Below are positions 1 to 5,418 of a DNA stretch of 5,418 bases, piece by piece. How positions within the stretch are numbered: the first letter of the stretch is position 1; every line of letters begins with the position of its first letter. The position numbers and the translations under genes were made by a program. The notes under the pieces are model-generated. The model searched no databases, was not told where the DNA came from, and worked only from the letters and a program-made list of their open reading frames with translations. This DNA is from an uncultured Sphingomonadales bacterium (GTDB lineage: Bacteria > Pseudomonadota > Alphaproteobacteria > Sphingomonadales > Sphingomonadaceae): contig CALCBC010000021.1 in assembly GCA_937898525.1 (NCBI GenBank), positions 1-5,418 on the forward strand. The letters are read 5' to 3'.

Positions 1-16
1 TAGAAGACCCGTCCTC

Positions 17-150
17 TCAGGAGTTGGGGCCTCCGGCAATCCCGGGGCGGTTCAACAACGCGCGTGCAGCGGCCGTGAAGCCCCGAGTGAGGCCGCTCGC
101 GAGAACGCGATCAGTCCGGTGAGCCTGTCGAGGCCGATTTGTTCCGTCAT
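17..150 (-). pseudogene. N-terminal remnant of a LysR-family regulator, frameshifted
   Basis: Read from an ATG at 150-148, the frame gives 23 residues starting MTEQIGLDRLTGLIAFSRAA and ending SLG. This is the usual opening of a LysR DNA-binding domain. The frame then goes wrong and stops at 54-52, giving only 32 residues. In the neighbouring frame the LysR pattern resumes at 79 as FTAAARALLNR and stops at 19-17. One missing base near 81-84, turning an expected Ser codon (AGC) into GC, would restore the family motif SLGSFTAAARAL. After ARALL the likeness ends, so most of the gene (about 300 residues is usual) is absent or lies scrambled outside the window. There is no clear ribosome binding site. 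It diverges from the SDR gene, the normal place for a LysR regulator of that gene. The family likeness is strong but rests on about 33 residues. A sequencing error could explain the frameshift but not the loss of the rest. Confidence 0.6.
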
Positions 151-157
151 GGAACAA
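139..157. promoter_or_regulatory. Perfect 7-bp dyad, LysR-box-like operator candidate
   Basis: TTGTTCC (139-145) and GGAACAA (151-157) are exact inverted repeats around a 5-bp spacer. T142 and A154 are symmetric in the dyad and 11 bases apart, which fits the T-N11-A pattern of LysR-type binding sites. The dyad covers the start codon of the LysR remnant (148-150) and lies about 90 bp upstream of the SDR start, as expected for a site that represses the regulator and controls the divergent gene. The dyad is seen directly; its role as an operator is inferred. I could not place a convincing -35/-10 pair for the SDR operon in 151-236. Confidence 0.5.
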
Positions 158-246
158 TAATGTCGGCATCGACCACCATTATCAAACTTTCAGTGGGGTC
201 CTACGTCAATCTCCGAATTCCAGGCCCCACATGAGCGGAGAATGCC

Positions 247-1002
247 ATGCAGAAGGACCCAGTCCGGGCAGAGGTGCCCGCATCGGCCCAGTCCCTGGCA
301 GGAAGATCGGTCCTGATCCTTGGCGGTACATCGGGCATCGGCCTCGCCACGGGCGTGGCTGCCCAACTGTCCGGCGCCGCAGTCACTGTCGGTGGACGCG
401 ACCGCGACCGGGCGGCCAGCGTCGCCCGTGCTCACGGATTTGCAGGCTGGTTCGCAGCCGACATCGGCGACCCTGAAGCAATCCATGACGGCTTGTCGGC
501 GATCGAGCGGGTCGATCACCTCGTGGTGATGGCCGGCTCCCTGATCGTCGGCAAGGTGATGGAGGCCGACACTGGATTGCTTCGGCGGGCTTACGACGAA
601 CGCATCTGGTCGGTCGTGGAAATCCTGCGGACGCTTGGCGACAGGCTTGCCGCGGACGCCTCGATCACGCTCGTTTCGGGTGCCCTGACGCATCGCCCCG
701 ATGGCCATGGCACGGCGATCGTGGCCAGTGCCTGCGCGGCCCTGGAGGTGCTGGCGCAGGGTCTTGCGCTGGAACTGGCGCCGCGCCGGGTCAATACGCT
801 CTCTCCAGGGCCCATCGATACACCCCTGATCGGCAGGGCGATGGGCGAGGAGGCTGGTTCGTTCAAGCGCAAGGTCGCGGAGAGCCACCCGCTCCGACGA
901 TGGGGCAGCGCGGACGAGGCCGCCGCTGCCGTGATGTTCCTGATGACCAATGGATACATGAATGGCGCGGTGCTTCACGTCGACGGCGGTTCGCGTCTCT
1001 AG
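247..1002 (+). CDS. Short-chain dehydrogenase/reductase-fold protein lacking the catalytic Tyr and Lys
   Basis: This 251-residue protein has the length and fold markers of a classical cytoplasmic SDR. The cofactor motif GGTSGIG is at residues 26-32, and Arg51 after the second beta strand suggests NADP(H) preference. VVMAG (93-97) stands where NNAG is usual, Ser144 fits the catalytic serine, SPGPIDTP (186-193) is the usual PG loop, and the C-terminus has the common VDGG. The YxxxK signature is missing: aligned on the flanking CAALE and LALELAP, Tyr is Val159 (GTG at 721) and Lys is Cys163 (TGC at 733). The tetrad Asn appears to be Arg119. Ordinary SDR chemistry is therefore doubtful. SDR subgroups without active-site residues are known, for example the Lin1944-like group, and have no settled function. 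The start is supported by GGAG at 237-240, six bases before ATG. It is probably cotranscribed with the GST 36 bp downstream. Substrate unknown. Confidence 0.88.
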   Translation: MQKDPVRAEVPASAQSLAGRSVLILGGTSGIGLATGVAAQLSGAAVTVGGRDRDRAASVARAHGFAGWFAADIGDPEAIHDGLSAIERVDHLVVMAGSLIVGKVMEADTGLLRRAYDERIWSVVEILRTLGDRLAADASITLVSGALTHRPDGHGTAIVASACAALEVLAQGLALELAPRRVNTLSPGPIDTPLIGRAMGEEAGSFKRKVAESHPLRRWGSADEAAAAVMFLMTNGYMNGAVLHVDGGSRL

Positions 1003-1026
1003 CGCGCTCACCTCGTGGCCGAACTC

Positions 1027-1031
1027 AGGGA
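1027..1031 (+). promoter_or_regulatory. Ribosome binding site of the GST gene
   Basis: AGGGA lies seven bases before ATG 1039. It favours that start over the in-frame GTG at 1015, which has no comparable purine-rich site in the short gap after the SDR stop at 1000-1002. Confidence 0.6.
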
Positions 1032-1038
1032 AATCGAC

Positions 1039-1671
1039 ATGATCACACTATACTATCACCGCGGTGCCTGCTCGACCTCCAACCACTTCGCGCTCGAGGA
1101 AGCCGGGATCGACTATCAGGCGATAGAGGTCCACCTCGATCGCCTGGACGATCCAACCGCGATCAAGGTGCGCGAGCTGAATCCGATGGCGATGACCCCG
1201 GTCCTTGTGCTGGAAGACGGGACGGTCCTGACACAGAACGCCGCCACTTTGGCCTACATTGCCGATCTCGTGCCCGGGAAGAATCTGCTCCCGGCCCGGA
1301 ATGCGGTTGAACGGGCGCAGGCGGAGAGCTGGCTCTCGTTCGTTGCCTCGGATCTCCATCCGACCATCATCGAATATATCTACAAGGCGCTCCCTGCGAC
1401 CGGGGAGCAGAAGGAAAGGACCAGGGCGCTTTATGACCAACGCGCCGCGCGTCGGCTGAAGGTCCTGGAGGACCGTCTGGCTGACCAGGATTACATCCTG
1501 GGCGATCGGTATTCGGTCATCGATGGCTATGCCCTGGTCGTATTGAACTGGTCCGTGCCGGCGGACCTCAGCCTCGCGCCCTATCCCAATATCCGCGCCT
1601 ACATGGAGCGGCTTGAAGCACGCCCGGCGATCCGCCGCGTCAGGGAAGCCGAGGGTCCGATTACCTGGTAA
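1039..1671 (+). CDS. Glutathione S-transferase, beta-class-like
   Basis: The 210-residue product is a cytosolic GST, the usual length for bacterial beta-class enzymes that conjugate glutathione to electrophiles or act as thiol transferases. The N-terminal thioredoxin-fold domain (about 1-78) opens MITLYYHRGACS, placing Cys11 where the beta-class cysteine sits (Cys10 in Proteus mirabilis GST). Pro54 follows the MAMT turn as the cis-proline. QNAA (66-69) occupies the gamma-glutamyl-binding position, with Gln in place of the more common Glu. The all-alpha domain (about 88-205) carries His107, matching the beta-class active-site His106, and an SVID N-capping box (159-162). I chose ATG 1039 over the in-frame GTG at 1015 because AGGGA at 1027-1031 is seven bases before it and the family begins there. 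It follows the SDR by 36 bp on the same strand, so the two probably form an operon. The specific substrate cannot be inferred. Confidence 0.92.
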   Translation: MITLYYHRGACSTSNHFALEEAGIDYQAIEVHLDRLDDPTAIKVRELNPMAMTPVLVLEDGTVLTQNAATLAYIADLVPGKNLLPARNAVERAQAESWLSFVASDLHPTIIEYIYKALPATGEQKERTRALYDQRAARRLKVLEDRLADQDYILGDRYSVIDGYALVVLNWSVPADLSLAPYPNIRAYMERLEARPAIRRVREAEGPITW

Positions 1672-1699
1672 GTCGGCGGTCCCTGCGGCACGTGATCGA

Positions 1700-1728
1700 G
1701 AGCTCGGCCCGTTGGCTGCGCCGAGCTC
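1700..1728. terminator. GC-rich hairpin after the GST, possible terminator
   Basis: GAGCTCGGC (1700-1708) pairs perfectly with GCCGAGCTC (1720-1728) around an 11-base loop. The stem starts 28 bases after the GST stop, between convergent GST and LysR genes, where a terminator would be expected. No T-run follows on either strand, so it is not a canonical intrinsic terminator. It may work as a 3' mRNA-stabilising stem or with Rho. Confidence 0.4.
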
Positions 1729-1834
1729 GAATGGGGGCCGTTCGGCGGGACGTTTCACCAGCCAATCGGCGTGCTGACGCGCCGCGTCGACGCCGGTGGG
1801 GAAGAGGTTTGCGTGCGTCAGGGATTGGCCTTGG

Positions 1835-2773
1835 TCAATCGCCGGACTGCGTCTTGCCGCCTCGCGGAAGGTCGGCGCTGCCCGACGTCAGCGTGCGCTC
1901 GGGAAAGGCCTCGCAGATGAAGTCGATGAAGGCGCCGATCTTGAGGCTCGCGAGCCTCCGTGAATGATGCAGCGCCCACAGCTCCACGGCGCGATCGGGC
2001 ACCCGGCCCCAGCATTGCAGTCGCCCGGACGACAGGTCTCCATGCACGAGCGACAGCGGTAGCTGGGCGACGCCCGCGCCGGCGACCACGGCGTCGCGCA
2101 CCATCAGGAGCGAGGACAGGCGTAGCCTGGGCTCGGCATCGATCAGCAGCGCGCCGGCCGGATCGACGCAACGCCACAGCGGCGCAAACGGGACCGCGGA
2201 GTTGATCACGGCCGGGACGCGCGCAGGCTCGGCCTCGTCGGCTGGCGGACGTTCCCATCCCGCCGGCGCGATCAGCAGCAGCTCGTCACGGGCGAAGCAG
2301 CGACCGACCAGCTCAGTGGCAGGGTCCGGATTGACGCGAATGGTCACGTCATAACCGTCCTCTATCAGGTCGACCTGCCGATCTTCCGCGACGATCTCGA
2401 GACGCACTTGCGGATATCGCATGGCGAACTCGGCCGCGAGACGACCCAGGAAGACGTTCGCAAGCAACACGGGTGCGCTCACGCGCAGCGGGCCTCGCGG
2501 ACGGGCGCTGCCGTCGAGCAGAAGCTGGCGCGCTTCTGCCAGGTCGTGCAGCGCCGCTCGCGTTCGCTCGTGGAGCAGTCGGCCTTCGGCTGTGGGTCTC
2601 AGCATGCGACGGTCGCGGTCGAACAGCCGGACACCGAGGCTTTGCTCGAGCTCGCGGATCTGGCGCGAGAGCGTCGCCTTGGGACGATCGAGCATGCGGG
2701 CGGCCTTGCCCATGCCGCCGGCCTGCATCACCGCATCGAAGGCAGCGAGCGCTCGCAGGTCCCATTGGCTCAT
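1835..2773 (-). CDS. LysR-family transcriptional regulator, CrgA-like group
   Basis: This 312-residue protein has the two LysR domains. The winged helix-turn-helix is at about residues 3-62, with helix-turn-helix region AARMLDRPKATLSRQIRELE (24-43), then the wing LGVRLFDRDRRMLRPTAEG. The effector-binding domain spans about 92-290 and opens RGPLRVSAPVLLANVFLGRL. The later VDLIEDGYDVTIRV is the form usual in CrgA/AaeR-like LysR proteins that sit beside oxidoreductase genes. I chose ATG 2773 because the family starts with this WDLRALAAF segment and AGGA (plus-strand TCCT, 2784-2787) is ten bases upstream; an in-frame start at 2842 would add 23 unlike residues and cover the promoter region. It diverges from the alkene reductase with 110 bp between, the classic layout for a LysR protein controlling its neighbour and itself. 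The effector is unknown; an electrophile or quinone is a guess from context. Confidence 0.93.
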   Translation of the reverse strand: MSQWDLRALAAFDAVMQAGGMGKAARMLDRPKATLSRQIRELEQSLGVRLFDRDRRMLRPTAEGRLLHERTRAALHDLAEARQLLLDGSARPRGPLRVSAPVLLANVFLGRLAAEFAMRYPQVRLEIVAEDRQVDLIEDGYDVTIRVNPDPATELVGRCFARDELLLIAPAGWERPPADEAEPARVPAVINSAVPFAPLWRCVDPAGALLIDAEPRLRLSSLLMVRDAVVAGAGVAQLPLSLVHGDLSSGRLQCWGRVPDRAVELWALHHSRRLASLKIGAFIDFICEAFPERTLTSGSADLPRGGKTQSGD

Positions 2774-2792
2774 ATTTGAAACATCCTGTCCA

Positions 2793-2870
2793 TCTGCCGG
2801 CAACTTATCGTCAGGTCTGGAACGAACTAGGTCGGGCTGCAAGCCGCAAACGCGATGCTTTGCCGGCAGA
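2793..2870. promoter_or_regulatory. Paired TGCCGGCA palindromes in the divergent promoter region
   Basis: The 8-bp palindrome TGCCGGCA occurs at 2795-2802 and 2861-2868. With flanking bases the copies form an exact 11-bp inverted repeat: TCTGCCGGCAA at 2793-2803 and TTGCCGGCAGA at 2860-2870, centres 66 bp apart. They lie at the two ends of the LysR/reductase intergenic region, one 20 bases from the LysR start and the other 14 bases before the reductase start. This fits two operator sites for a dimeric regulator, perhaps bridged by a tetramer. The copies do not show an obvious T-N11-A dyad, so assignment to the adjacent LysR is uncertain. I found no secure -35/-10 pair for either gene. Confidence 0.42.
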
Positions 2871-2871
2871 C

Positions 2872-2877
2872 AAGGAG
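2872..2877 (+). promoter_or_regulatory. Ribosome binding site of the alkene reductase gene
   Basis: AAGGAG lies six bases before ATG 2884. This strong site fixes the start and rules out the much longer upstream extension of the same open frame, which runs through the LysR gene. Confidence 0.8.
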
Positions 2878-2883
2878 ACGATC

Positions 2884-3960
2884 ATGACGAGCATCTGGGA
2901 CCCGATCCGCATCGGCAACATGGCTCTGGAGCACCGCTTCGCCATGGCGCCGATGACTCGCAGCCGTGCAGGAGCGGACGGCACGCCGAGCCCGCTGGCG
3001 GCGGAATACTATGCGCAGCGCGCCTCTCTCGGGCTGCTGATTACCGAGGGCGCACAGCCTTCGGACGATGGCCAGGGCTATCTGAACACGCCCGGCATCT
3101 ATACTGACGCGCATGTGGCGGGGTGGCGCCGCCTCGCCCAGGCCGTCCACACCGGGGGCGGGCATCTCGTCATCCAGCTGATGCACGTCGGCCGGATGTC
3201 GCACCCCGACAACACGCCGCACCATCGCCAGCCCGTCGCCCCCTCCGCGATCGCGCCTGGCGTGAAGATGTTCACGGCGCGCGGCATGCTCGACATTCCT
3301 GAGCCGCGCGCGCTCTCTGTCGGGGAGATCGAGGCGACCGTGCACGACTTCGCTCACGCCGCGAGGCAGGCGATCGCCGCCGGCGCGGACGGGGTCGAGA
3401 TACACGCGGCCAACGGCTACCTGATCCAGCAGTTCTTCGCGCCCAACGCCAATGTTCGCGGGGATCGTTACGGCGGCCCCACCCAAAACCGCACCCGCTT
3501 CGCGTTTGAAGTTGCGCGCGCGGTCAGCGACGCGATCGGCCCCGAGCGAACCGGCATTCGCATCTCGCCTGGGTCGACGCTCGGCGGCATCGACGAAGGT
3601 CCGGAGGCGCGCGCGCTTTACCGCCGCCTGGTGCCAGCGCTTGCCGAGCTCGGTCTCGCCTATCTGCACGTGGCCCATGGTGGCGATGAAGAGTTGCTTG
3701 GCGAGATCCGCCGGCTGTGGCCGAACGCGTTGCTGGTTGCGCGCGCCAATCGCCCCCTCGAGCTTGCTGCCGCCGATGTGGAGGCCGGGCTTGCCGACGT
3801 GGCCCCGGTTGGGCGCTGGGCGCTCGCCAATCCGGATTTCGTCGAGCGATATCGGACAGGCGCGCCGCTGAACGAGCCCGATCCGACCACCTTCTACGGC
3901 GGCGGGGCCAATGGCTATACCGACTATCCCGCCCTCCGGCGAGCAGCGGTTGCCGCCTGA
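2884..3960 (+). CDS. Old Yellow Enzyme family alkene reductase (NemA-like, FMN)
   Basis: The 358-residue product is a cytoplasmic FMN- and NAD(P)H-dependent ene-reductase of the Old Yellow Enzyme family, which reduces activated C=C bonds in enones, maleimides and some nitro compounds. Length matches the family. It opens with IWDPIRIGNMALEHRFAMAP then MTRSRA, Thr25 matching the flavin-tuning Thr (Thr37 of OYE1). Gln98 and HVGR (101-104) contact the flavin. HAANGY (174-179) gives the substrate-binding His174/Asn177 pair and proton-donor Tyr179. Arg226 in RISPG and GR (310-311) bind FMN. The end, FYGGGANGYTDYP, is nearly the NemA C-terminus. Oddly, the phosphate-loop segment, GAY in E. coli NemA, reads ANR (289-291 region). 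I believe related reductases with an NRP-type loop exist, so it is probably functional. It diverges from the LysR gene, its likely regulator. The physiological substrate is not shown. Confidence 0.94.
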   Translation: MTSIWDPIRIGNMALEHRFAMAPMTRSRAGADGTPSPLAAEYYAQRASLGLLITEGAQPSDDGQGYLNTPGIYTDAHVAGWRRLAQAVHTGGGHLVIQLMHVGRMSHPDNTPHHRQPVAPSAIAPGVKMFTARGMLDIPEPRALSVGEIEATVHDFAHAARQAIAAGADGVEIHAANGYLIQQFFAPNANVRGDRYGGPTQNRTRFAFEVARAVSDAIGPERTGIRISPGSTLGGIDEGPEARALYRRLVPALAELGLAYLHVAHGGDEELLGEIRRLWPNALLVARANRPLELAAADVEAGLADVAPVGRWALANPDFVERYRTGAPLNEPDPTTFYGGGANGYTDYPALRRAAVAA

Positions 3961-4154
3961 ATGAGGGCATGCACAGGGGAATGACCGGGGATGGCTTGGC
4001 GCCCGCGGGAATCGTGAAAGGCTGACATCTCGCGGTCGCCGGCGTCGAAGCGGCTGGCGGACGCGAGCGGAGCGGTCATAGCAAGTGGCCTCATTCGATC
4101 CGCCTTCCTGCCTGGTCATGAGCCTGGCTCCGGAGCGGTCCGGTGGCTACCGCG

Positions 4155-5418
4155 TCAGAAGCGCCCCCCTATCTGCAGGCCGAGCGAATGGTCCTGGCTG
4201 GCCGATCCGCCGAAGCTGGTCCGGTAGTCGATCCCCAGATTGACGTCGTTCGCGAACAGCATCTCGAGAGAGAGGCCGAGCGTCAGATGATCGCGGGTCG
4301 TCGGGTCCAGTTCGATGGAGTAGGGCAGCCCGCCGAGATCGGTGTATCCCATGCTCGCCCGTGAGGTGCCCTTGAAGTCGTAGGTATACTCGGTGCGAAG
4401 TCCGGGCTGAAGCACGCCCCACTCCGTTTCGAAGGCATAGTTCGCTCGCAGTCCCGCGACGCCCGAGAGGACATCGACGGTCTGCTTCCCGTAGGTCAGA
4501 CCGTAGATGCCTCCGCCAGTTTCGGTGAACTCCTTGAGCCACGAGCGAGAAAACTCCATCCGCCCGTAAGGCGCGAGCAGCCATCGTTCGTCCGCCAGAT
4601 CGTAGGCGACAGTCAACGAACCGAAGATCTGGCTTCCGGAACGATCCCCGGTCGCGAACTCGCCGTTCGCGGTGACGTAGCGCTGTGAATCGATGCTCAG
4701 CAGGCTCCCGCCGAGCAAGCCGTCGACGAACAGCTGGTCTACTGGCTGGTAGCTGCCATAGAGCGCGCCGCTGTAGGCGTCCGCCCGGTTCTTGCCGCCA
4801 TTGGTGCCGACGTCCGTCCGGTCCCTGCCGTATCCGAAGCCAATTCCGCCGACGAACCTGTCGGAGAAGCGCGCATCGATACCGCCACTCACGCCGATCA
4901 TCGTGTAGTCGAGATCGAGTTTGCCATCGTCGCGCTCTCCAAAATTGATGAAGCCTCCCGACCAGGCGGCGAACTGACCGGAGGTCGATCTACCGAGGTG
5001 CGACGGCCGATTCATCTGGGCGCCCTCGCGCAGGGTGCCGTCGCGCACTGCGAGAACCGGCGCCCGTCGTTCGGTCCGGCACGAGCCGATGTCCGACTGC
5101 AGATTGGAGCTTCCGATACGATCGGGATCGATGTTGGCGAGAGCCAGGAGCTTCGTGAGCTCGCGGTCGGAGGCGCTGCCGCAGGGATCCTGCAGGTAGC
5201 CGATCCGTACATTCATGCTCGACCGGCGGCGTTCGCCTTCCCGATGCAATTGCTCGAGGCGACGCAGGAAGTTGCGGGTCTGGTTCCGGGCGAATCGCGT
5301 GGCCATGTCGGCCTGGGCGGTCAGGAGTCCGACGACCTCGGGATCGAGTGTCGGATCGGGCCGGGCCGGCACCTCGAAGGTGAACGCGCCGGCGAGGGTT
5401 GCACTGCCGCCCGGGGTG
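4155..5418 (-). CDS. Autotransporter, C-terminal part with complete beta-barrel (5' end outside window)
   Basis: The frame is open to the window edge, so only the last 420 residues are visible; the signal peptide and most of the passenger are missing. About residues 1-75 form a linker: a Thr/Gly-rich strand, PARPDPTLDPEVVGLL, then a long charged helix (AQADMATRFARNQTRNFLRR and following) of the kind that precedes or plugs the translocator pore. A short region with the only two cysteines (79 and 113) follows. From about 146 (SGQFAAWSGG) to the end is the type V secretion barrel, about 275 residues of alternating amphipathic strands such as GGIGFGYGRD and GLRTEYTYDF. It ends SLGLQIGGRF, a good outer-membrane assembly signal with terminal Phe. 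The barrel anchors in the outer membrane and exports the passenger; adhesion or surface display is typical but not shown here. GTG 5372 is internal, not the start. It converges on the reductase gene 194 bp away and seems functionally unrelated. Confidence 0.9.
   Translation of the reverse strand, partial: TPGGSATLAGAFTFEVPARPDPTLDPEVVGLLTAQADMATRFARNQTRNFLRRLEQLHREGERRRSSMNVRIGYLQDPCGSASDRELTKLLALANIDPDRIGSSNLQSDIGSCRTERRAPVLAVRDGTLREGAQMNRPSHLGRSTSGQFAAWSGGFINFGERDDGKLDLDYTMIGVSGGIDARFSDRFVGGIGFGYGRDRTDVGTNGGKNRADAYSGALYGSYQPVDQLFVDGLLGGSLLSIDSQRYVTANGEFATGDRSGSQIFGSLTVAYDLADERWLLAPYGRMEFSRSWLKEFTETGGGIYGLTYGKQTVDVLSGVAGLRANYAFETEWGVLQPGLRTEYTYDFKGTSRASMGYTDLGGLPYSIELDPTTRDHLTLGLSLEMLFANDVNLGIDYRTSFGGSASQDHSLGLQIGGRF

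Noticed and set aside
190..1011. Long minus-strand open frame (273 codons) opposite the SDR gene
   Set aside because: It is a shadow frame in GC-rich DNA. The product has no recognisable domain, while the plus-strand frame is a clear SDR with a ribosome binding site.
1823..1840. Imperfect inverted repeat GATTG...CAATC overlapping the LysR stop codon
   Set aside because: A five-pair stem plus a G-U pair, mismatched on the LysR mRNA strand, and no T-run; too weak for a terminator.
2473..2883. Plus-strand extension that would lengthen the reductase to 495 residues
   Set aside because: The added part runs antisense through the LysR DNA-binding domain and does not resemble the family; ATG 2884 has a strong ribosome binding site.
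2827..4119. Minus-strand open frame of 430 codons opposite the alkene reductase
   Set aside because: Arg-rich low-quality translation with no family likeness; it spans the divergent promoter region and is opposite a well-supported Old Yellow Enzyme gene.
4068..4140. Direct repeat CGGAGCGGTC at 4068-4077 and 4131-4140
   Set aside because: Two 10-bp copies in GC-rich intergenic DNA, with no further copies or flanking structure; chance is adequate.
4130..4143. Small hairpin CCGGA-N4-TCCGG just after the autotransporter stop
   Set aside because: A stem of only five pairs with no T-run; overlapping palindromes compete with it. Not enough to call a terminator.
3961..4154. Gap between the convergent reductase and autotransporter genes checked for a small gene or RNA
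   Set aside because: No frame with a ribosome binding site or recognisable product and no stable RNA structure was seen.

Overview
The window is GC-rich with strongly G/C-biased third codon positions. Its gene content (beta-class GST, CrgA-type LysR regulator, Old Yellow Enzyme, large autotransporter) fits an environmental alphaproteobacterium such as a Sphingomonas- or Rhizobiales-like organism. This taxonomic guess is inference from protein style; there is no rRNA or other marker here.

Layout, left to right. Bases 17-150 on the minus strand hold what looks like a decayed LysR-family regulator: a recognisable start of the DNA-binding domain, a one-base frameshift, then a stop. Its start lies inside a perfect dyad, TTGTTCC-N5-GGAACAA (139-157). 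Diverging from it on the plus strand is a likely two-gene operon: an atypical short-chain dehydrogenase/reductase (SDR, 247-1002) that lacks the catalytic Tyr and Lys, and a beta-class glutathione S-transferase (1039-1671). A GC-rich hairpin follows the GST. Converging on it is an intact LysR regulator of the CrgA-like group (1835-2773, minus), which diverges from an Old Yellow Enzyme/NemA-type alkene reductase (2884-3960, plus). Their 110-bp shared promoter region carries two identical palindromes, TGCCGGCA, whose flanks make an 11-bp inverted repeat. The last gene, convergent on the reductase, is the C-terminal part of an autotransporter with its complete outer-membrane beta-barrel (4155-5418, minus), cut by the window edge.

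How the genes may work together. An alkene reductase, a GST and an NADP-type SDR-fold protein beside LysR regulators suggest a small cytoplasmic module for electrophiles or quinones, in which the intact LysR most simply controls the divergent reductase gene. The effector and substrates cannot be read from the sequence. The autotransporter looks like an unrelated neighbour.

I see no CRISPR array, tRNA, rRNA, insertion sequence or clearly new multi-gene system. The points most worth a second look are the LysR remnant with its dyad, the active-site-less SDR, and the paired palindromes between the LysR and reductase genes.
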